A stretch of 64,000 nt of DNA from Alphaproteobacteria bacterium HT1-32 (GCA_009649675.1 WJPL01000003.1:347645-411644); one strand, 5' to 3'. Shown: positions 8,290 through 18,009, counted from the first letter of the stretch. Translations and numbers: made by a program. Notes: generated from the sequence alone by a model not told the origin.

Positions 8290-9816
8290 TCAGGCGCCGT
8301 CGGTCGTTTCATCCACGAACCGCGGAAACACCCCGGTTGGCTTCGGCACAGCCTGCCCCGGCGTCAGGGCCGTTTCCAAATCACCAAAGCTGCGCTTGTC
8401 TTGTGGCACATCCATCTGATCCAGAAGCTTTCCGGCACTTTCCGGCATCACCGGCTGTACCAGAATGGCGATCCGCCGGATCACGTCTGCCAGTGTATAG
8501 AGCACCGTCCCCATGCGTTCGGGGTCGCTCTTCTTGAGCCCCCACGGGGCCTGTTCATCGACATAGCGGTTGCCCTGCCCGATCACATCCCAGATATCGC
8601 CCAGTCCCTTGTGGAAGCTTTGGGCAAGGAACGCCTCACGTGTCTTTCCGTGCAGACTGCGGGCGGCATCAAGCAGGACGTTATCAGCTTCGCTGAACGC
8701 ATCGGGCTGCGGAATTACGCCATTGCAGTTCTTGTGCACCATCGACAGCACACGCTGAGCCAGATTCCCGAGATCATTCGCCAGATCACCGTTCATGCGA
8801 TGCACGATGGCGTTGTGCGAGAAATCACCGTCATTTCCGAACGGAACCTCACGCAGCAGAAAATAGCGAACCTGATCCAGACCATATTGTTCAATCAGCG
8901 CCAGCGGATCGATGACATTGCCCACAGACTTGGAAATCTTCTGGCCCTCATTTGTCCACCAGCCATGGGCAAACACCCGTTTCGGCGGCTGCAATCCGGC
9001 TGCCAGCAAAAAGGCCGGCCAGAAGACCGTGTGAAAACGGATGATATCCTTACCAACCATATGCAGATCAGCCGGCCAGAATGTCTTGTAGCTGTCGCTG
9101 TCCTGATCCGGATAGCCAACGGCGGTCATGTAATTGGTCAGCGCATCCAGCCAGACATACATGACATGTTTGTCATCGCCCGGCACCGGGACACCCCAGT
9201 TGAAGGTCGTACGTGAGATCGACAGATCAGTCAGTCCGCCCTTCACAAAACTCATCATCTCGTTACGACGACTGACCGGCGCAATGAAATCCGGATTGTC
9301 TTCATAGAATTTCAGCAGCGGCTCCTGCCATTTCGACAGCTTGAAGAAATAGCTCGGCTCCTCCACCCATTCGACATCCGCACCGGTTGGCGCCTTACCG
9401 GCGACCAGTTCGCTTTCCGCGTAATAGGTTTCATCCCGGACGGAATACCAGCCGCTGTAACTGCCGAGATAGATCTCACCGGCGTCCATCAGACGTTTCC
9501 ACAGATCCTGCACAGCTTTTGTATGCCGTGGCTCGGTGGTCCGGATAAAATCGTCATTGGAGAAATTCATCGCGACAGCAAGGTCGCGGAAATTCTGCGA
9601 AACCCGGTCGGTAAAGGTCTGCGGATCAACGCCTGCGGCCATAGCCGACTTCTCGACCTTCTGACCATGTTCGTCGGTCCCGGTCAGGAAGAAGACATCT
9701 TCCCCTTCCAGCCGCATGAAGCGGGCAAGCACGTCACAGGCCAGCGTGGTATAGGCATGGCCGATATGGGGCGCATCATTAACGTAGTAAATTGGTGTTG
9801 TGACGTAGTAGGGCAT
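8290..9816 (-). CDS. metG: methionyl-tRNA synthetase
   Basis: 508 residues from the ATG at 9816 (MPYYVTTPIYYVNDAPHIGH); the open frame runs 65 codons further upstream but that part is unrelated to the family. Class I signatures: HIGH as PHIGHAYTT and KMSKS as KISKSVGNVIDP. Length and the missing C-terminal EMAP/OB domain fit the short MetRS type found in alphaproteobacteria. It charges tRNA-Met and tRNA-fMet. It is cotranscribed with holB upstream and tatD downstream. Confidence 0.97.
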   Translation of the reverse strand: MPYYVTTPIYYVNDAPHIGHAYTTLACDVLARFMRLEGEDVFFLTGTDEHGQKVEKSAMAAGVDPQTFTDRVSQNFRDLAVAMNFSNDDFIRTTEPRHTKAVQDLWKRLMDAGEIYLGSYSGWYSVRDETYYAESELVAGKAPTGADVEWVEEPSYFFKLSKWQEPLLKFYEDNPDFIAPVSRRNEMMSFVKGGLTDLSISRTTFNWGVPVPGDDKHVMYVWLDALTNYMTAVGYPDQDSDSYKTFWPADLHMVGKDIIRFHTVFWPAFLLAAGLQPPKRVFAHGWWTNEGQKISKSVGNVIDPLALIEQYGLDQVRYFLLREVPFGNDGDFSHNAIVHRMNGDLANDLGNLAQRVLSMVHKNCNGVIPQPDAFSEADNVLLDAARSLHGKTREAFLAQSFHKGLGDIWDVIGQGNRYVDEQAPWGLKKSDPERMGTVLYTLADVIRRIAILVQPVMPESAGKLLDQMDVPQDKRSFGDLETALTPGQAVPKPTGVFPRFVDETTDGA

Positions 9817-9884
9817 GCCCCTGCTCCCGCTATAGGCTTTGGATCCGTCAGCCCTGCCCGACTGGCATTGCTGTCCGGCGCTGA

Positions 9885-11006
9885 TCAGGCTTTGGATTGC
9901 GCGACTGACTGGATTGACAGCAGGGCATCCAGTGCTGCCTGCTTGCGATCCATATTGACAGTCGAAACGGCCCGACCAAGACGCGCGATCTTTTCCCACA
10001 CCTCTATCCAAGGTTCAAGCGAACCGGCGCCTGCCGCCGCAGCGACACTGGCCCTCATACCGTCATTACCGACCTCACCAAGCTTGCCAGCTGCCGCCAG
10101 CGAGACAGATTTTCCGATCCTGTGATAGATCAGGTCCATCATGACAGTAAACCGGCGCTCGGCGCCGGCTTTCGCAACCTGGTCAGCCAGACCATGCATT
10201 TTGCGGATATCCATTTTCGGCAATCCGGCAAGCAGTGCATCCAGATCATCCATCAGATCGATACCACCGGCATCAATCAGCGACATTGCCTGACCGATGC
10301 TGCCGTCGGAAATTTCTGCCAACCGCTCAACCAGCCCGCTGCTGATTTCCGGATGATGCCGGGTGATAAGCTGGCTGACCGTGGTTTCCGGCAGCGGCTG
10401 AAGCATCAGCCTCCGACAGCGGGAGCGAATGGTAGGCAACAGACGTGATGGCTGATGACAGACCAGCATGATCAGCGCCTGCCGTGGCGGTTCTTCGAGA
10501 ATCTTGAGGATCGCGTTCGACGCTTCCCGCCGCATCTCGTCGACGGCATCAATGACAACGACCCGCCAGTCACCTGCCGATGGTGTCATCGACATAAAGC
10601 CCGGGATCTGCCGGGCGACATCGACGGAAATGGATTGCGACAGTTTCTTGCCCTGCTTGTCGAGCTTGCGGGTGATCGCCAGAAAATCCGGATGGCCAAG
10701 CGACGCGACCTGCCGGAAAATCGCATCCTCCGGTGCTGTAGCCAGACTGGTGGGCGGACCACCAAACATGTCCGGCTCACCACCTCCCGAGAGGACAAAC
10801 CGGGCGAACCGGTAGGCCAGCGTCGCCTTGCCGATTCCTTTCGGGCCACTCAGCATCCAGGCATGGCTCATCCGGCCGGATGACCAGGCTTCGATCAGTT
10901 CTTTCTCGGCGTCCCCCTGCCCCAGCAATTCCGGGTTTTCCCTTGGCGGCAACCAGGGCGGGTCAGACGGATCAACCAGATCAGGTACGGCAGGCTTCTT
11001 GCTCAT
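9885..11006 (-). CDS. holB: DNA polymerase III delta' subunit (clamp loader)
   Basis: 373 residues. AAA+ features: a P-loop-like LSGPKGIGKATLAY near residues 53-66, the sensor and lid region VVVIDAVDEMRREASNAILKILEEPP, and the SRC motif in TIRSRCRRL. It forms the clamp loader with gamma/tau and delta. The start overlaps the stop of tmk by 4 bp, the usual tmk-holB arrangement. The frame ends 68 bp before metG. Confidence 0.93.
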   Translation of the reverse strand: MSKKPAVPDLVDPSDPPWLPPRENPELLGQGDAEKELIEAWSSGRMSHAWMLSGPKGIGKATLAYRFARFVLSGGGEPDMFGGPPTSLATAPEDAIFRQVASLGHPDFLAITRKLDKQGKKLSQSISVDVARQIPGFMSMTPSAGDWRVVVIDAVDEMRREASNAILKILEEPPRQALIMLVCHQPSRLLPTIRSRCRRLMLQPLPETTVSQLITRHHPEISSGLVERLAEISDGSIGQAMSLIDAGGIDLMDDLDALLAGLPKMDIRKMHGLADQVAKAGAERRFTVMMDLIYHRIGKSVSLAAAGKLGEVGNDGMRASVAAAAGAGSLEPWIEVWEKIARLGRAVSTVNMDRKQAALDALLSIQSVAQSKA

Positions 11007-11656
11007 AAGGTAATGCCAAGGCGTTCCCGGACAGCGCCCACCACCAGTTCATGCACAGCTTCAACAGTACGGTCGGCATCGATGACAACACAGCGATCCG
11101 GTTCCCGCCGGGCAATCTCAAGAAAGCCCGAGCGTACCCGCTCGTGAAAGGCCAGCGGCATCCGCTCATAGCGGTCTTCGCCTCCTTCCCGTTCAATCGC
11201 CCGGCCGATCCCTCTGTCTGACGCCAGATCGAGAACAATGGTCAGGCTGGGCCGGAAGCCGCCGCAAACCAGACGATGCAATCGTCGGATGGTCTCTTTA
11301 TCAAGCTCATGGCCATATCCCTGATAAGCCATCGTTGAATCGGCGAACCGGTCGCTGATGACCCACTTACCCCCGGCCATTGCGGGCTGAATGCGTCGGG
11401 TCAGATGATCACGTCGCGCGGCATAATTCAGCAAGGCCTCGGTCAGCCCGTCCCAGCGGCCGGTTTCTCCGGTAACCAGAAGATTCCGGATTGCCTCCGC
11501 CCCCTCTGATCCGCCGGGCTCCCGTGTCAGTTCGCACTGAAACCCAGCGGTCTGTACGGCAGCAGCCAGCATCTTGCACTGGGTCGACTTCCCAACACCC
11601 TCACCGCCTTCAAATGTGATGAATGGGCCCACTTCCTGCCCGTCAGCCAAGGTCAC
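11003..11656 (-). CDS. tmk: thymidylate kinase
   Basis: 217 residues. P-loop FEGGEGVGKSTQ near the N-terminus, DR motif in VISDRFADSTMAYQGYG, and a lid region with basic residues (SDRGIGRAIEREGGEDRYE). It phosphorylates dTMP to dTDP in the cytoplasm. Overlaps by 4 bp both the upstream carboxypeptidase gene and the downstream holB, so translation is coupled. Confidence 0.96.
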   Translation of the reverse strand: MTLADGQEVGPFITFEGGEGVGKSTQCKMLAAAVQTAGFQCELTREPGGSEGAEAIRNLLVTGETGRWDGLTEALLNYAARRDHLTRRIQPAMAGGKWVISDRFADSTMAYQGYGHELDKETIRRLHRLVCGGFRPSLTIVLDLASDRGIGRAIEREGGEDRYERMPLAFHERVRSGFLEIARREPDRCVVIDADRTVEAVHELVVGAVRERLGITL

Positions 11657-12789
11657 GCACCCCAGACGATATATTTGACGGCAGACAGAATACGGCCGAC
11701 AAAACCGAGCCGGTTGACCGTTTCTGCCGCTTTCAGGGGAATAACCCGGTCTTCAAGACCCGGTGCACTGATCACAAGGTCGGCAACCCGGTCACCGGCC
11801 ACAATCGGTGCCGGAACCGGCCCGTCATAGACCACCGCAACCTTCATATCCTTGCGTGCGTTGCGCGGAACCGTGACGGTCAGAGCTTCATCAATGACCA
11901 GCGGCACCCGCTTCTTGTCACCCAGCCAGACTTCCGCGCTTTCAACCACATCGCCGCTCCTGAACAGGCTGACATTGGCAAATTCGCGGAACCCCCATTC
12001 CAGCAGACGTTCGGACTCCGATCCGCGTGCCTTCACGCTGTCGAGACCATTGACGACCAGCACAAGCCGCCGGCCATTCCGCTCGACGGTCGATGCCAGA
12101 CCATAACCCGCAGCCTCTGTATGGCCGGTTTTCAGGCCATCCGCCCCCATATTACGGTAAAGCAGCGGATTCCGGTTACCCTGCCGGATGCCGGCATAGG
12201 TAAAGCTGCGTTCTGCATAGATCTTGTAGAGTTCCGGAAAGTCTTTGATCGTCCGCAATGACAGGGTCGCCAGATCACGGGCCGTGGTCATATGTTCCGG
12301 GTCGGGCCAGCCCGTTGCGTTACGCAATGTCGTATTCGACATCCCCATTTCCCGTGCCTTCGCGGTCGCGGTACGGGCAAAGGCCTCTTCAGAACCTGCC
12401 AACGCCTCGGCAACGACAATACTGGCATCATTCCCTGACTGGATGATGATTCCCCGAATCAGGTCAGAGACCTTCACGCGGGTATCGACTTCCACGAACA
12501 TTTTCGAGCCGCCCTTCCGCCAGGCCTTTTCGCTGACGGGGAAATTGTCATCAAGGCTTACCGAACCTTCCCTGATTTTGGAAAACAGCATATAGACCGT
12601 CATCATCTTGCTCATGGATGACGGCGGCATCAGTTCATCTGCATTCTTTTCAAACAGAACAGCACCGGTCTCCGCATCAATCATCACGGCCTGTTTGGCT
12701 GCGGTATCCAGCGCGAATGACGGTGAAGCAACAGCCAGAAAACCTGCGAGAGAACACAATCCGGCAAACCGGCCAACCGTCTGAAACAT
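11653..12789 (-). CDS. D-alanyl-D-alanine carboxypeptidase (PBP5/6 family)
   Basis: 378 residues with a cleavable signal peptide (about residues 1-26). The three penicillin-binding motifs are present: SMSK at residues 58-61 with the catalytic Ser, SGN at 118-120, and KTG at 220-222. The C-terminal PBP5-type beta domain follows, and a hydrophobic/amphipathic tail (GFVGRILSAVKYIVWG) should anchor it to the inner membrane. It trims the terminal D-Ala of peptidoglycan pentapeptides. A good ribosome binding site (GGAGGAAAGAAC) precedes the ATG. Orthologue naming (dacA, dacC, dacF) is not resolved by eye. Confidence 0.94.
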   Translation of the reverse strand: MFQTVGRFAGLCSLAGFLAVASPSFALDTAAKQAVMIDAETGAVLFEKNADELMPPSSMSKMMTVYMLFSKIREGSVSLDDNFPVSEKAWRKGGSKMFVEVDTRVKVSDLIRGIIIQSGNDASIVVAEALAGSEEAFARTATAKAREMGMSNTTLRNATGWPDPEHMTTARDLATLSLRTIKDFPELYKIYAERSFTYAGIRQGNRNPLLYRNMGADGLKTGHTEAAGYGLASTVERNGRRLVLVVNGLDSVKARGSESERLLEWGFREFANVSLFRSGDVVESAEVWLGDKKRVPLVIDEALTVTVPRNARKDMKVAVVYDGPVPAPIVAGDRVADLVISAPGLEDRVIPLKAAETVNRLGFVGRILSAVKYIVWGA

Positions 12790-12884
12790 GTTCTTTCCTC
12801 CGTTTTCTCTTTCGCCGGAACAGCATCCGGATATCCGTAACGGATCAGGCCGCTGTGGCGAAATTTTGATCTGAATGATTCGTC

Positions 12885-13907
12885 TTACTCTAGCACGATA
12901 CGGGCGTCAGGAAATCCCGCCGAAATCACCGATGCGAGCAACTGATCAGCCTGATCCACTGTACTCAGGGGGCCGACCCGGACACGGAAATAATCCCGGC
13001 CATTCACCAGGGCGTGGGTAATTCCGGCTGTTCCATGCCCGGCAAGCCGCGCCTGCGCCCGGTTGGCATATTCGTAGACGGTAAATGATCCGGCCTGAAT
13101 AAACATATCCGTATCGACAGGTACCGTTTGCGTAATGGTCTGCGGCAGCGGTGTGGTCACGCCTACGGCCGGCGCGGCGGCCCGGGTAGCCGGAGGAGCG
13201 GCAAAAGACTGAACAACCGGTGTTGGCTGGACGGCACCCGAGCCGTTCAGGTTCCGGGCGACAACTTTCGTCCTTGGTGCCGCCGTTACCCTTGTCGTAT
13301 CGCCTGAGGCAACTGTTGTCCCCTGAAGGCGCGCCGCAAGCATACGGCTTTCCCGTGACAATACCCGCACCCGCACCCGCGCCGTTCCGGCCCCGATCAT
13401 ATCCAGCTGGTCGGCGGCCTTACGGGACAGATCAATGATCCGGCCTTTCGAAAACGGTCCCCGGTCATTCACCCGGACAATAATTGATCGCCCGTTTTCC
13501 AGATTCGTGACACGAACAATACTCGGCAAAGGCAGGGTACGGTGCGCCGCAGTCAGCGCGTTCATATCATAACGTTCGCCGTTCGCGGTATCCTTGCCGT
13601 GAAAGTTCGGCCCATACCAAGAAGCAATGCCTGTCTCGTCATAAGCATAATCAACCGCCGGCGTATACCAGGTGCCGTAGATCTGATAAGGATTCCCGAT
13701 CTTGTAGGACGTCGAATTACCATATTCGCCGCCTTCGCCGGTAAAGGGCTCCGAGTTTTCAGGCAGCGTCTCCTTGATCGCGTGAGATAACAGATTGATC
13801 TCTGCGCACCCCGCCATCCCCATCATCAGGCAGAAAGCCCCGACAAGTTTACCGGCACGCGACACAGAATGCCGGTCAACAGACGCGTAAATTCTGCCAG
13901 AATTCAT
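12885..13907 (-). CDS. rlpA: septal ring lytic transglycosylase RlpA-like lipoprotein with SPOR domain
   Basis: 340 residues from the ATG at 13907, which has GGGGGAG 7 bases upstream; the open frame extends 7 codons to a TTG that contains this binding site and is not used. Lipobox GMAGC lies in the signal region. The RlpA double-psi beta barrel is clear: [19 protein letters not shown], the [17 protein letters not shown] strand and VNDRGPF with the catalytic-type Asp. A low-complexity Ala/Pro/Thr linker leads to a C-terminal SPOR domain (about residues 260-340) that binds denuded glycan at the septum. Follows mltB in the same orientation. Confidence 0.92.
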   Translation of the reverse strand: MNSGRIYASVDRHSVSRAGKLVGAFCLMMGMAGCAEINLLSHAIKETLPENSEPFTGEGGEYGNSTSYKIGNPYQIYGTWYTPAVDYAYDETGIASWYGPNFHGKDTANGERYDMNALTAAHRTLPLPSIVRVTNLENGRSIIVRVNDRGPFSKGRIIDLSRKAADQLDMIGAGTARVRVRVLSRESRMLAARLQGTTVASGDTTRVTAAPRTKVVARNLNGSGAVQPTPVVQSFAAPPATRAAAPAVGVTTPLPQTITQTVPVDTDMFIQAGSFTVYEYANRAQARLAGHGTAGITHALVNGRDYFRVRVGPLSTVDQADQLLASVISAGFPDARIVLE

Positions 13908-13930
13908 CTCAAACTCCCCCAAACCCAAAA

Positions 13931-14899
13931 TCAGTCACCAATAGCGTCTGCAATCGACCCGACAGAAATGCCAAAGAAATGCGAATAATTCCACTTCAGC
14001 AGGGTTCGATAATTCTGATAGATCAGAAATGCAGCATCCCCGCCCCGCTTGGGACGAATGACGGAGGCTTCAATATTGCGGGTCGGCAAGGCACCACCAC
14101 CTTCCTTACGCACACCGAGGGCACGCCATTCATCCATCGTCTTGATCACATCCAGACTGACCAGCGATTCATCAAATCCCCTCGGCAGGTCAACTGCCCG
14201 CCCCCATGTCAGGTCATCCCGCCAGCCGGATTTTGACAGGTAATTGGCAATTGATGCGAAAACATCTGATTGCGTCTCCCAGATATCACGGCGTCCATCA
14301 CCGTTGTAATCCTCCGCAAACGAAAGATAGGAGGATGGCATGAACTGACTTTGCCCCATGGCGCCTGCCCACGATCCCTTCATGATATCGGCGGTCGTAT
14401 GGCCCTGATTGAGAATCGTCAGTGCGTTAAACAGTTCCTTACGGAAAAAGGCACTTCGCCTTCCGTCCCAGGCCAGCGTTGCAAGAGAGTCGACGACCTT
14501 GAAGCCACCGGTATAGCGGCCAAAACTGGTTTCCGCTCCCCAAAGCGCCACAATAAACCGCGGTTGAACACCGTATTTCCGAGACACCTCATTGAGAATT
14601 TCACGATGCTCCTGCATCATCTTTTTGCCGTACTCAATCAGCTGAGGTGTTATTCTCTTTGCCATATACTGCTGGAATGTCTGGGTAAATTCCGGTTGTC
14701 CGCGGTCAAGTTCAATGACCCGGGGTATCGGTTTGATATCAGTCAGGGCAGCCGCGATGATCACCTCGGAGATATTACGCTCCCGCGCTTCCTGACGTAC
14801 GCCCTCAAGCCAGGCATCGAAAGACTGTTCAGCAGCCAGTGCCCCGGCGCTCAGACTGACAGTCAATGAAAGAGCCAGCATCGAAAGTCGTTTTTGCAT
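13931..14899 (-). CDS. mltB: lytic murein transglycosylase B
   Basis: 322 residues with an N-terminal signal peptide ending near ALAAEQ. The SLT_2/MltB core is present: the catalytic Glu in [31 protein letters not shown], and [17 protein letters not shown] followed by an EF-hand-like [11 protein letters not shown]. It cleaves the glycan MurNAc-GlcNAc bond to 1,6-anhydro ends. There is no lipobox, so it should be soluble in the periplasm rather than membrane-anchored like E. coli MltB. First gene of the cell-wall run leading into rlpA and the carboxypeptidase. Confidence 0.92.
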   Translation of the reverse strand: MQKRLSMLALSLTVSLSAGALAAEQSFDAWLEGVRQEARERNISEVIIAAALTDIKPIPRVIELDRGQPEFTQTFQQYMAKRITPQLIEYGKKMMQEHREILNEVSRKYGVQPRFIVALWGAETSFGRYTGGFKVVDSLATLAWDGRRSAFFRKELFNALTILNQGHTTADIMKGSWAGAMGQSQFMPSSYLSFAEDYNGDGRRDIWETQSDVFASIANYLSKSGWRDDLTWGRAVDLPRGFDESLVSLDVIKTMDEWRALGVRKEGGGALPTRNIEASVIRPKRGGDAAFLIYQNYRTLLKWNYSHFFGISVGSIADAIGD

Positions 14900-14978
14900 T
14901 GCTATTCATCACATTGATTGATCGGGAATATACTTTGTAATCCGGCAATCTTGCGAAACCGTTATCATCCGAAAGATT

Positions 14979-15788
14979 TCAGGGCGCGGGAAACAATTCG
15001 CTGGTTCGGCCCATAAGCCGGTATGCAAACAGGCCAATCCATTCCCTGATAGCGGATGATACGCCGCTCAACCCGCCGGCGAGATCAAACCGGAACGAAA
15101 AATTTTCGTCCTTTTTTGTTTTATAATCAACGGGGTACGGAGCTACCTTAAACCCCGCCCTGCGAAAAACACCAACAGATCGTGGCATATGTGCAGCGGA
15201 AGTAACCAGAATCCAGACATCCCCCGGCTTTGGGGGATACAAGTCTGCCACGCGGGAGGCATTCTCAAATGTATTCCGGGCATTGGATTCAAAAATAAAT
15301 CTGCCGGGGTCAATTCCAATTCGTTCAACCAGAAGACGCGCCGCATCTGCCTCCCGATGTTCTGTATTGGTCAGCCGGCCTGAACCACCCGTATAGATTA
15401 CCGGCACAGCCGGGTACAGTCTGGCAAGATACAGCATCTCCAGCACCCGTTCCGCACCACCACCAACCGAAGGCATCCCCGAGGCCGTTGTGGCTATCGG
15501 ATCGATAACACCACCAAGAACGATAACTCCCGCAGGCCCGGGTGCGCTCTCCTGCAAAACAGCCGGAGGAAAGCGTTGTTCAAGCGGGCCTTCTATCCAG
15601 CTGCCAACCGGCAGAAAGGTCAGCGCAGAGGTCAGTCCCAGAAGCAGCACATTTGCCCGCACAAGCCAGCGGTTCCGGCTTCTGACAATACCAAAACCCG
15701 TACAGAAAATGATCAGGAAGGCGAGGAGATTTCCTGGCTGAACCACAAACCAGAACAATTTCGAGGCAACAAAAAGAACATCTTCCAT
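14979..15788 (-). CDS. YdcF/ElyC-family (DUF218) membrane protein
   Basis: 269 residues. Two hydrophobic segments at the N-terminus (about 8-30 and 38-60) precede a DUF218 domain: GVIVLGGVID, YTGGSGRLTNTEHREADAA, the ESNARNTFENA motif with the conserved Glu and Asn, and LVTSAAHMPRS. ElyC-type members act in envelope biogenesis (undecaprenyl-phosphate metabolism); others are uncharacterised. The neighbouring cell-wall genes agree with an envelope role, which remains inference. Confidence 0.85.
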   Translation of the reverse strand: MEDVLFVASKLFWFVVQPGNLLAFLIIFCTGFGIVRSRNRWLVRANVLLLGLTSALTFLPVGSWIEGPLEQRFPPAVLQESAPGPAGVIVLGGVIDPIATTASGMPSVGGGAERVLEMLYLARLYPAVPVIYTGGSGRLTNTEHREADAARLLVERIGIDPGRFIFESNARNTFENASRVADLYPPKPGDVWILVTSAAHMPRSVGVFRRAGFKVAPYPVDYKTKKDENFSFRFDLAGGLSGVSSAIREWIGLFAYRLMGRTSELFPAP

Positions 15789-15820
15789 ACCGGACCTGCT
15801 TTCGTCATTCTGACGCCCGG

Positions 15821-16894
15821 TCAGGCGACAAATTGCTCCCGGTGCTTGTTGATCGCCTTGCGCAGCCCCATGAATATCTGCTTGCCGACATCGCCGCCAT
15901 CGCCCTTGATCTTTTCTTTCAGGACGACGCGCATGGAATCAATATGCGCTTTCACTACTTCAACGGCAGCATCACTCTGGTTACAGCCTCTGCCGGTACA
16001 GTCATAAAGCGATTTGGCAAAAGTCGTGATCAATGGATAGCCGAAGGTTCCCCCCTGCCCGCGCATTTCATGAGCCAGCAGGTTGATCTGTTCAAAATGT
16101 TTGGGTCTCTGTGTTGGGTGCAGCAGCGCCTCGGTGCACAGATCAGACAGGCTGGCGAGGTCCGTCAGTGCCCAGTCGGCAAATTCCAGTGACTTGCGCG
16201 CCAGATTATCCTCGGCTTCCTCAAGCAGGTTAAGCGGCAACTCCCCGCTGCCTGTAGCTCCCATCCCGGCAACCTTTTCCTTCAGCCGGTTTGGTAACCT
16301 GAAATACCAGACTTCCGTTTTGTCTTTCGGCTTTGTGACCCGTGAGCCGGAATAAACAATCGTTATATCCTTCTCTGCGGTCACCCGGCGTTCATTATCG
16401 CCGACATCATCCTTTCGGCGCCGCCGGTCCGGACCAAAATAATGCTGATTCATGACATACTGCCTGGGATGATCAATCAGGGCGAGGATGCGCTGCGACA
16501 CCGAACGTCCGGAAAACGGCTTGGCCAGAAACTCTGTTGTTCCGATGTCCCGGGCTGAATTCACATATCCCGTATCTGCTGCGCCACTCAACATGATGAA
16601 CGGCATGAAACGGTCAGGCGATTCCTTTGCCATACGCAGCCAGCGCAGCAACAGCACACCGTTTACCGGGTTCATCACCAGATCACTGATCACCAGATCA
16701 ATGCCAAAGCCATATTGCTGATTACTGCTGCTTTGCGCGACCATTTTCAGGAATTCAATCGCATCTGCGCCGTTTTTGGCTGTTTTCACCTCGCGAAAGC
16801 CAAGCTGACGCAGCAGGTCAGACAAAACATCTCGCATATAATCATTGTCTTCGACGACCAGTGCCGAAAGACGGTCAAAACTGTAAAGTGCCAA
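15821..16894 (-). CDS. response regulator with receiver domain and Hpt-like C-terminal domain
   Basis: 357 residues. Receiver domain at 1-145: acidic pocket VVEDND (Glu15, Asp16), phosphoacceptor Asp71 in VISDLVM, and Lys125 in FLAKPFS. A basic linker with DRRRRKDD follows. The C-terminal 90 residues contain NLLAHEMRGQGGTFGYPL, close to the Hpt signature (HxxKGxGxxFGxxxL) with His275 as the candidate phosphorylated residue; the usual Lys is Arg278. So the protein could receive and pass on phosphate. It precedes the flagellin gene on the same side of a terminator, suggesting a motility or cell-cycle role; the partners are unknown. Confidence 0.75.
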   Translation of the reverse strand: MALYSFDRLSALVVEDNDYMRDVLSDLLRQLGFREVKTAKNGADAIEFLKMVAQSSSNQQYGFGIDLVISDLVMNPVNGVLLLRWLRMAKESPDRFMPFIMLSGAADTGYVNSARDIGTTEFLAKPFSGRSVSQRILALIDHPRQYVMNQHYFGPDRRRRKDDVGDNERRVTAEKDITIVYSGSRVTKPKDKTEVWYFRLPNRLKEKVAGMGATGSGELPLNLLEEAEDNLARKSLEFADWALTDLASLSDLCTEALLHPTQRPKHFEQINLLAHEMRGQGGTFGYPLITTFAKSLYDCTGRGCNQSDAAVEVVKAHIDSMRVVLKEKIKGDGGDVGKQIFMGLRKAINKHREQFVA

Positions 16895-16984
16895 CCTGAT
16901 ACCCTTGCCTAGTCAAAAGGCCCCGTCTACCCGGCTCTAAAGTGACGACCAACCGGGTATGATGCAATCCTGTTCTGGAAAAAG

Positions 16985-17012
16985 AAAAGGACGCCCCGGA
17001 GAGCGCCCTTTT
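16985..17012 (-). terminator. intrinsic terminator of the flagellin gene
   Basis: On the minus strand GGGCGC pairs with GCGTCC (one G-U pair), flanked by A and T runs, so the stem extends as AAAAGGGCGC/GCGTCCTTTT and is followed by TTTTC. It lies about 20 bp after the flagellin stop. Confidence 0.8.
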
Positions 17013-17033
17013 TGATCTCGTATTTTACCCGGC

Positions 17034-17855
17034 TTAGAAGAGCTGAAGGACCGACTGTTCGGACTGCTGAGCCAGTGACAATGATGTCACACCGAGCGAC
17101 TGTCTGGTCTGGAGGGAAAGCAGGTTCGCCGATTCTTCGTTGAGGTCAGCGTTGACCAGTTTTGCCGCCCCTTCTTCCAGCGTATTCACCAGTGTTTCCG
17201 TAAAATTCAGCCGGATCTGAAGCAAGCTGTTGCTGGAACCGAGTGTTGCCGAGGCATTCCGAACCTCCCCGATCGCAACATCCAGATCCGAAATTGCCGC
17301 ATCAATGTTGGCATCCGAACCGAAGTTACCGGCCGCCAGTTCGATGGACAGACCGGTTGCATCCAGTGATGTACCGGTAATCGTAATCTTGTGGTCACCG
17401 TCTTCGTCAAAGGTAACCGTGAGGTTATCCGCTGTCTGGCCGACCAGGTTTGTACCGTTATAGCTTGAGTCGTTCGCAAGGTCGGTCAACTGGTTACGGA
17501 TAACGTTGAACTGGTTGGCCAGGTTCTGACGTTCCGACGTATCGTTGGTCTGACGTGCCTGCAGGGCAAGACCCTTGGCCTGATCAACCAGGTCGGCCAG
17601 TGCTTCTGCGCCCTGAACAGCGGCTTTCACTGTCGAAATACCCTGATCGATGGAATTCTTGAGAGCAGCAAGATCGCTGCTTCGGTTGCTGAGGCCACGC
17701 GACTGGAAGAAGGCAAGCGCATCATCAAGTGCACTGTTTACCTTGAGGCCGGTCGAAAGCCGTTCCTGTGTCCGCCCGATCAGTCTGGAGGTGCGGGTAA
17801 GGGACAGCAGGTTAGTCCGTGTCGGTGCTGACAGTGTGATGTCCGAGGTCGACAT
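17034..17855 (-). CDS. flagellin, short form
   Basis: 273 residues. Conserved D0/D1 helices are at both ends: N-terminal NLLSLTRTSRLIGRTQERLSTG and VNSALDDALAFFQSRGLSNR, and C-terminal NLLSLQTRQSLGVTSLSLAQQ ending in VLQLF. The centre is only about 90 residues of beta-rich sequence with a DEDGDHK stretch, so the surface D2/D3 domains are absent. Exported by the flagellar type III system to build the filament. The ATG has ACGGAG 8 bases upstream. A sigma-54-type promoter lies about 150 bp upstream. No other flagellar gene is in the window. Confidence 0.92.
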   Translation of the reverse strand: MSTSDITLSAPTRTNLLSLTRTSRLIGRTQERLSTGLKVNSALDDALAFFQSRGLSNRSSDLAALKNSIDQGISTVKAAVQGAEALADLVDQAKGLALQARQTNDTSERQNLANQFNVIRNQLTDLANDSSYNGTNLVGQTADNLTVTFDEDGDHKITITGTSLDATGLSIELAAGNFGSDANIDAAISDLDVAIGEVRNASATLGSSNSLLQIRLNFTETLVNTLEEGAAKLVNADLNEESANLLSLQTRQSLGVTSLSLAQQSEQSVLQLF

Positions 17856-17949
17856 TGATTCTACTCCGTTTACTGTTCTGTCATCAGCGCCGGGGCCTTT
17901 TCAGGGGCTTCCCCGCACCAGTTGATCCAAAGCACCGGCCAGTGGGCTT

Positions 17950-17984
17950 GCAGGACCCTTCGTCCTGCGTTGCGCCTTCTGCGC
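17950..17984 (-). promoter_or_regulatory. two adjacent hairpins in the flagellin mRNA leader
   Basis: Within the predicted 5' untranslated region two perfect stem-loops lie side by side: GCAGGAC/GTCCTGC (17950-17956 with 17962-17968) and GCGC/GCGC (17972-17975 with 17981-17984). As RNA their five-base loops read GAAGG and AGAAG. In Caulobacter and relatives FlbT acts on the flagellin leader, so a post-transcriptional role is plausible but inferred. Confidence 0.5.
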
Positions 17985-18009
17985 GATCCGGAACTTATCT
18001 GGCATCCAG

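Noticed and set aside
8401-9216. A 271-codon plus-strand frame inside metG
   Set aside because: Antisense shadow of metG, which has HIGH and KISKS motifs.
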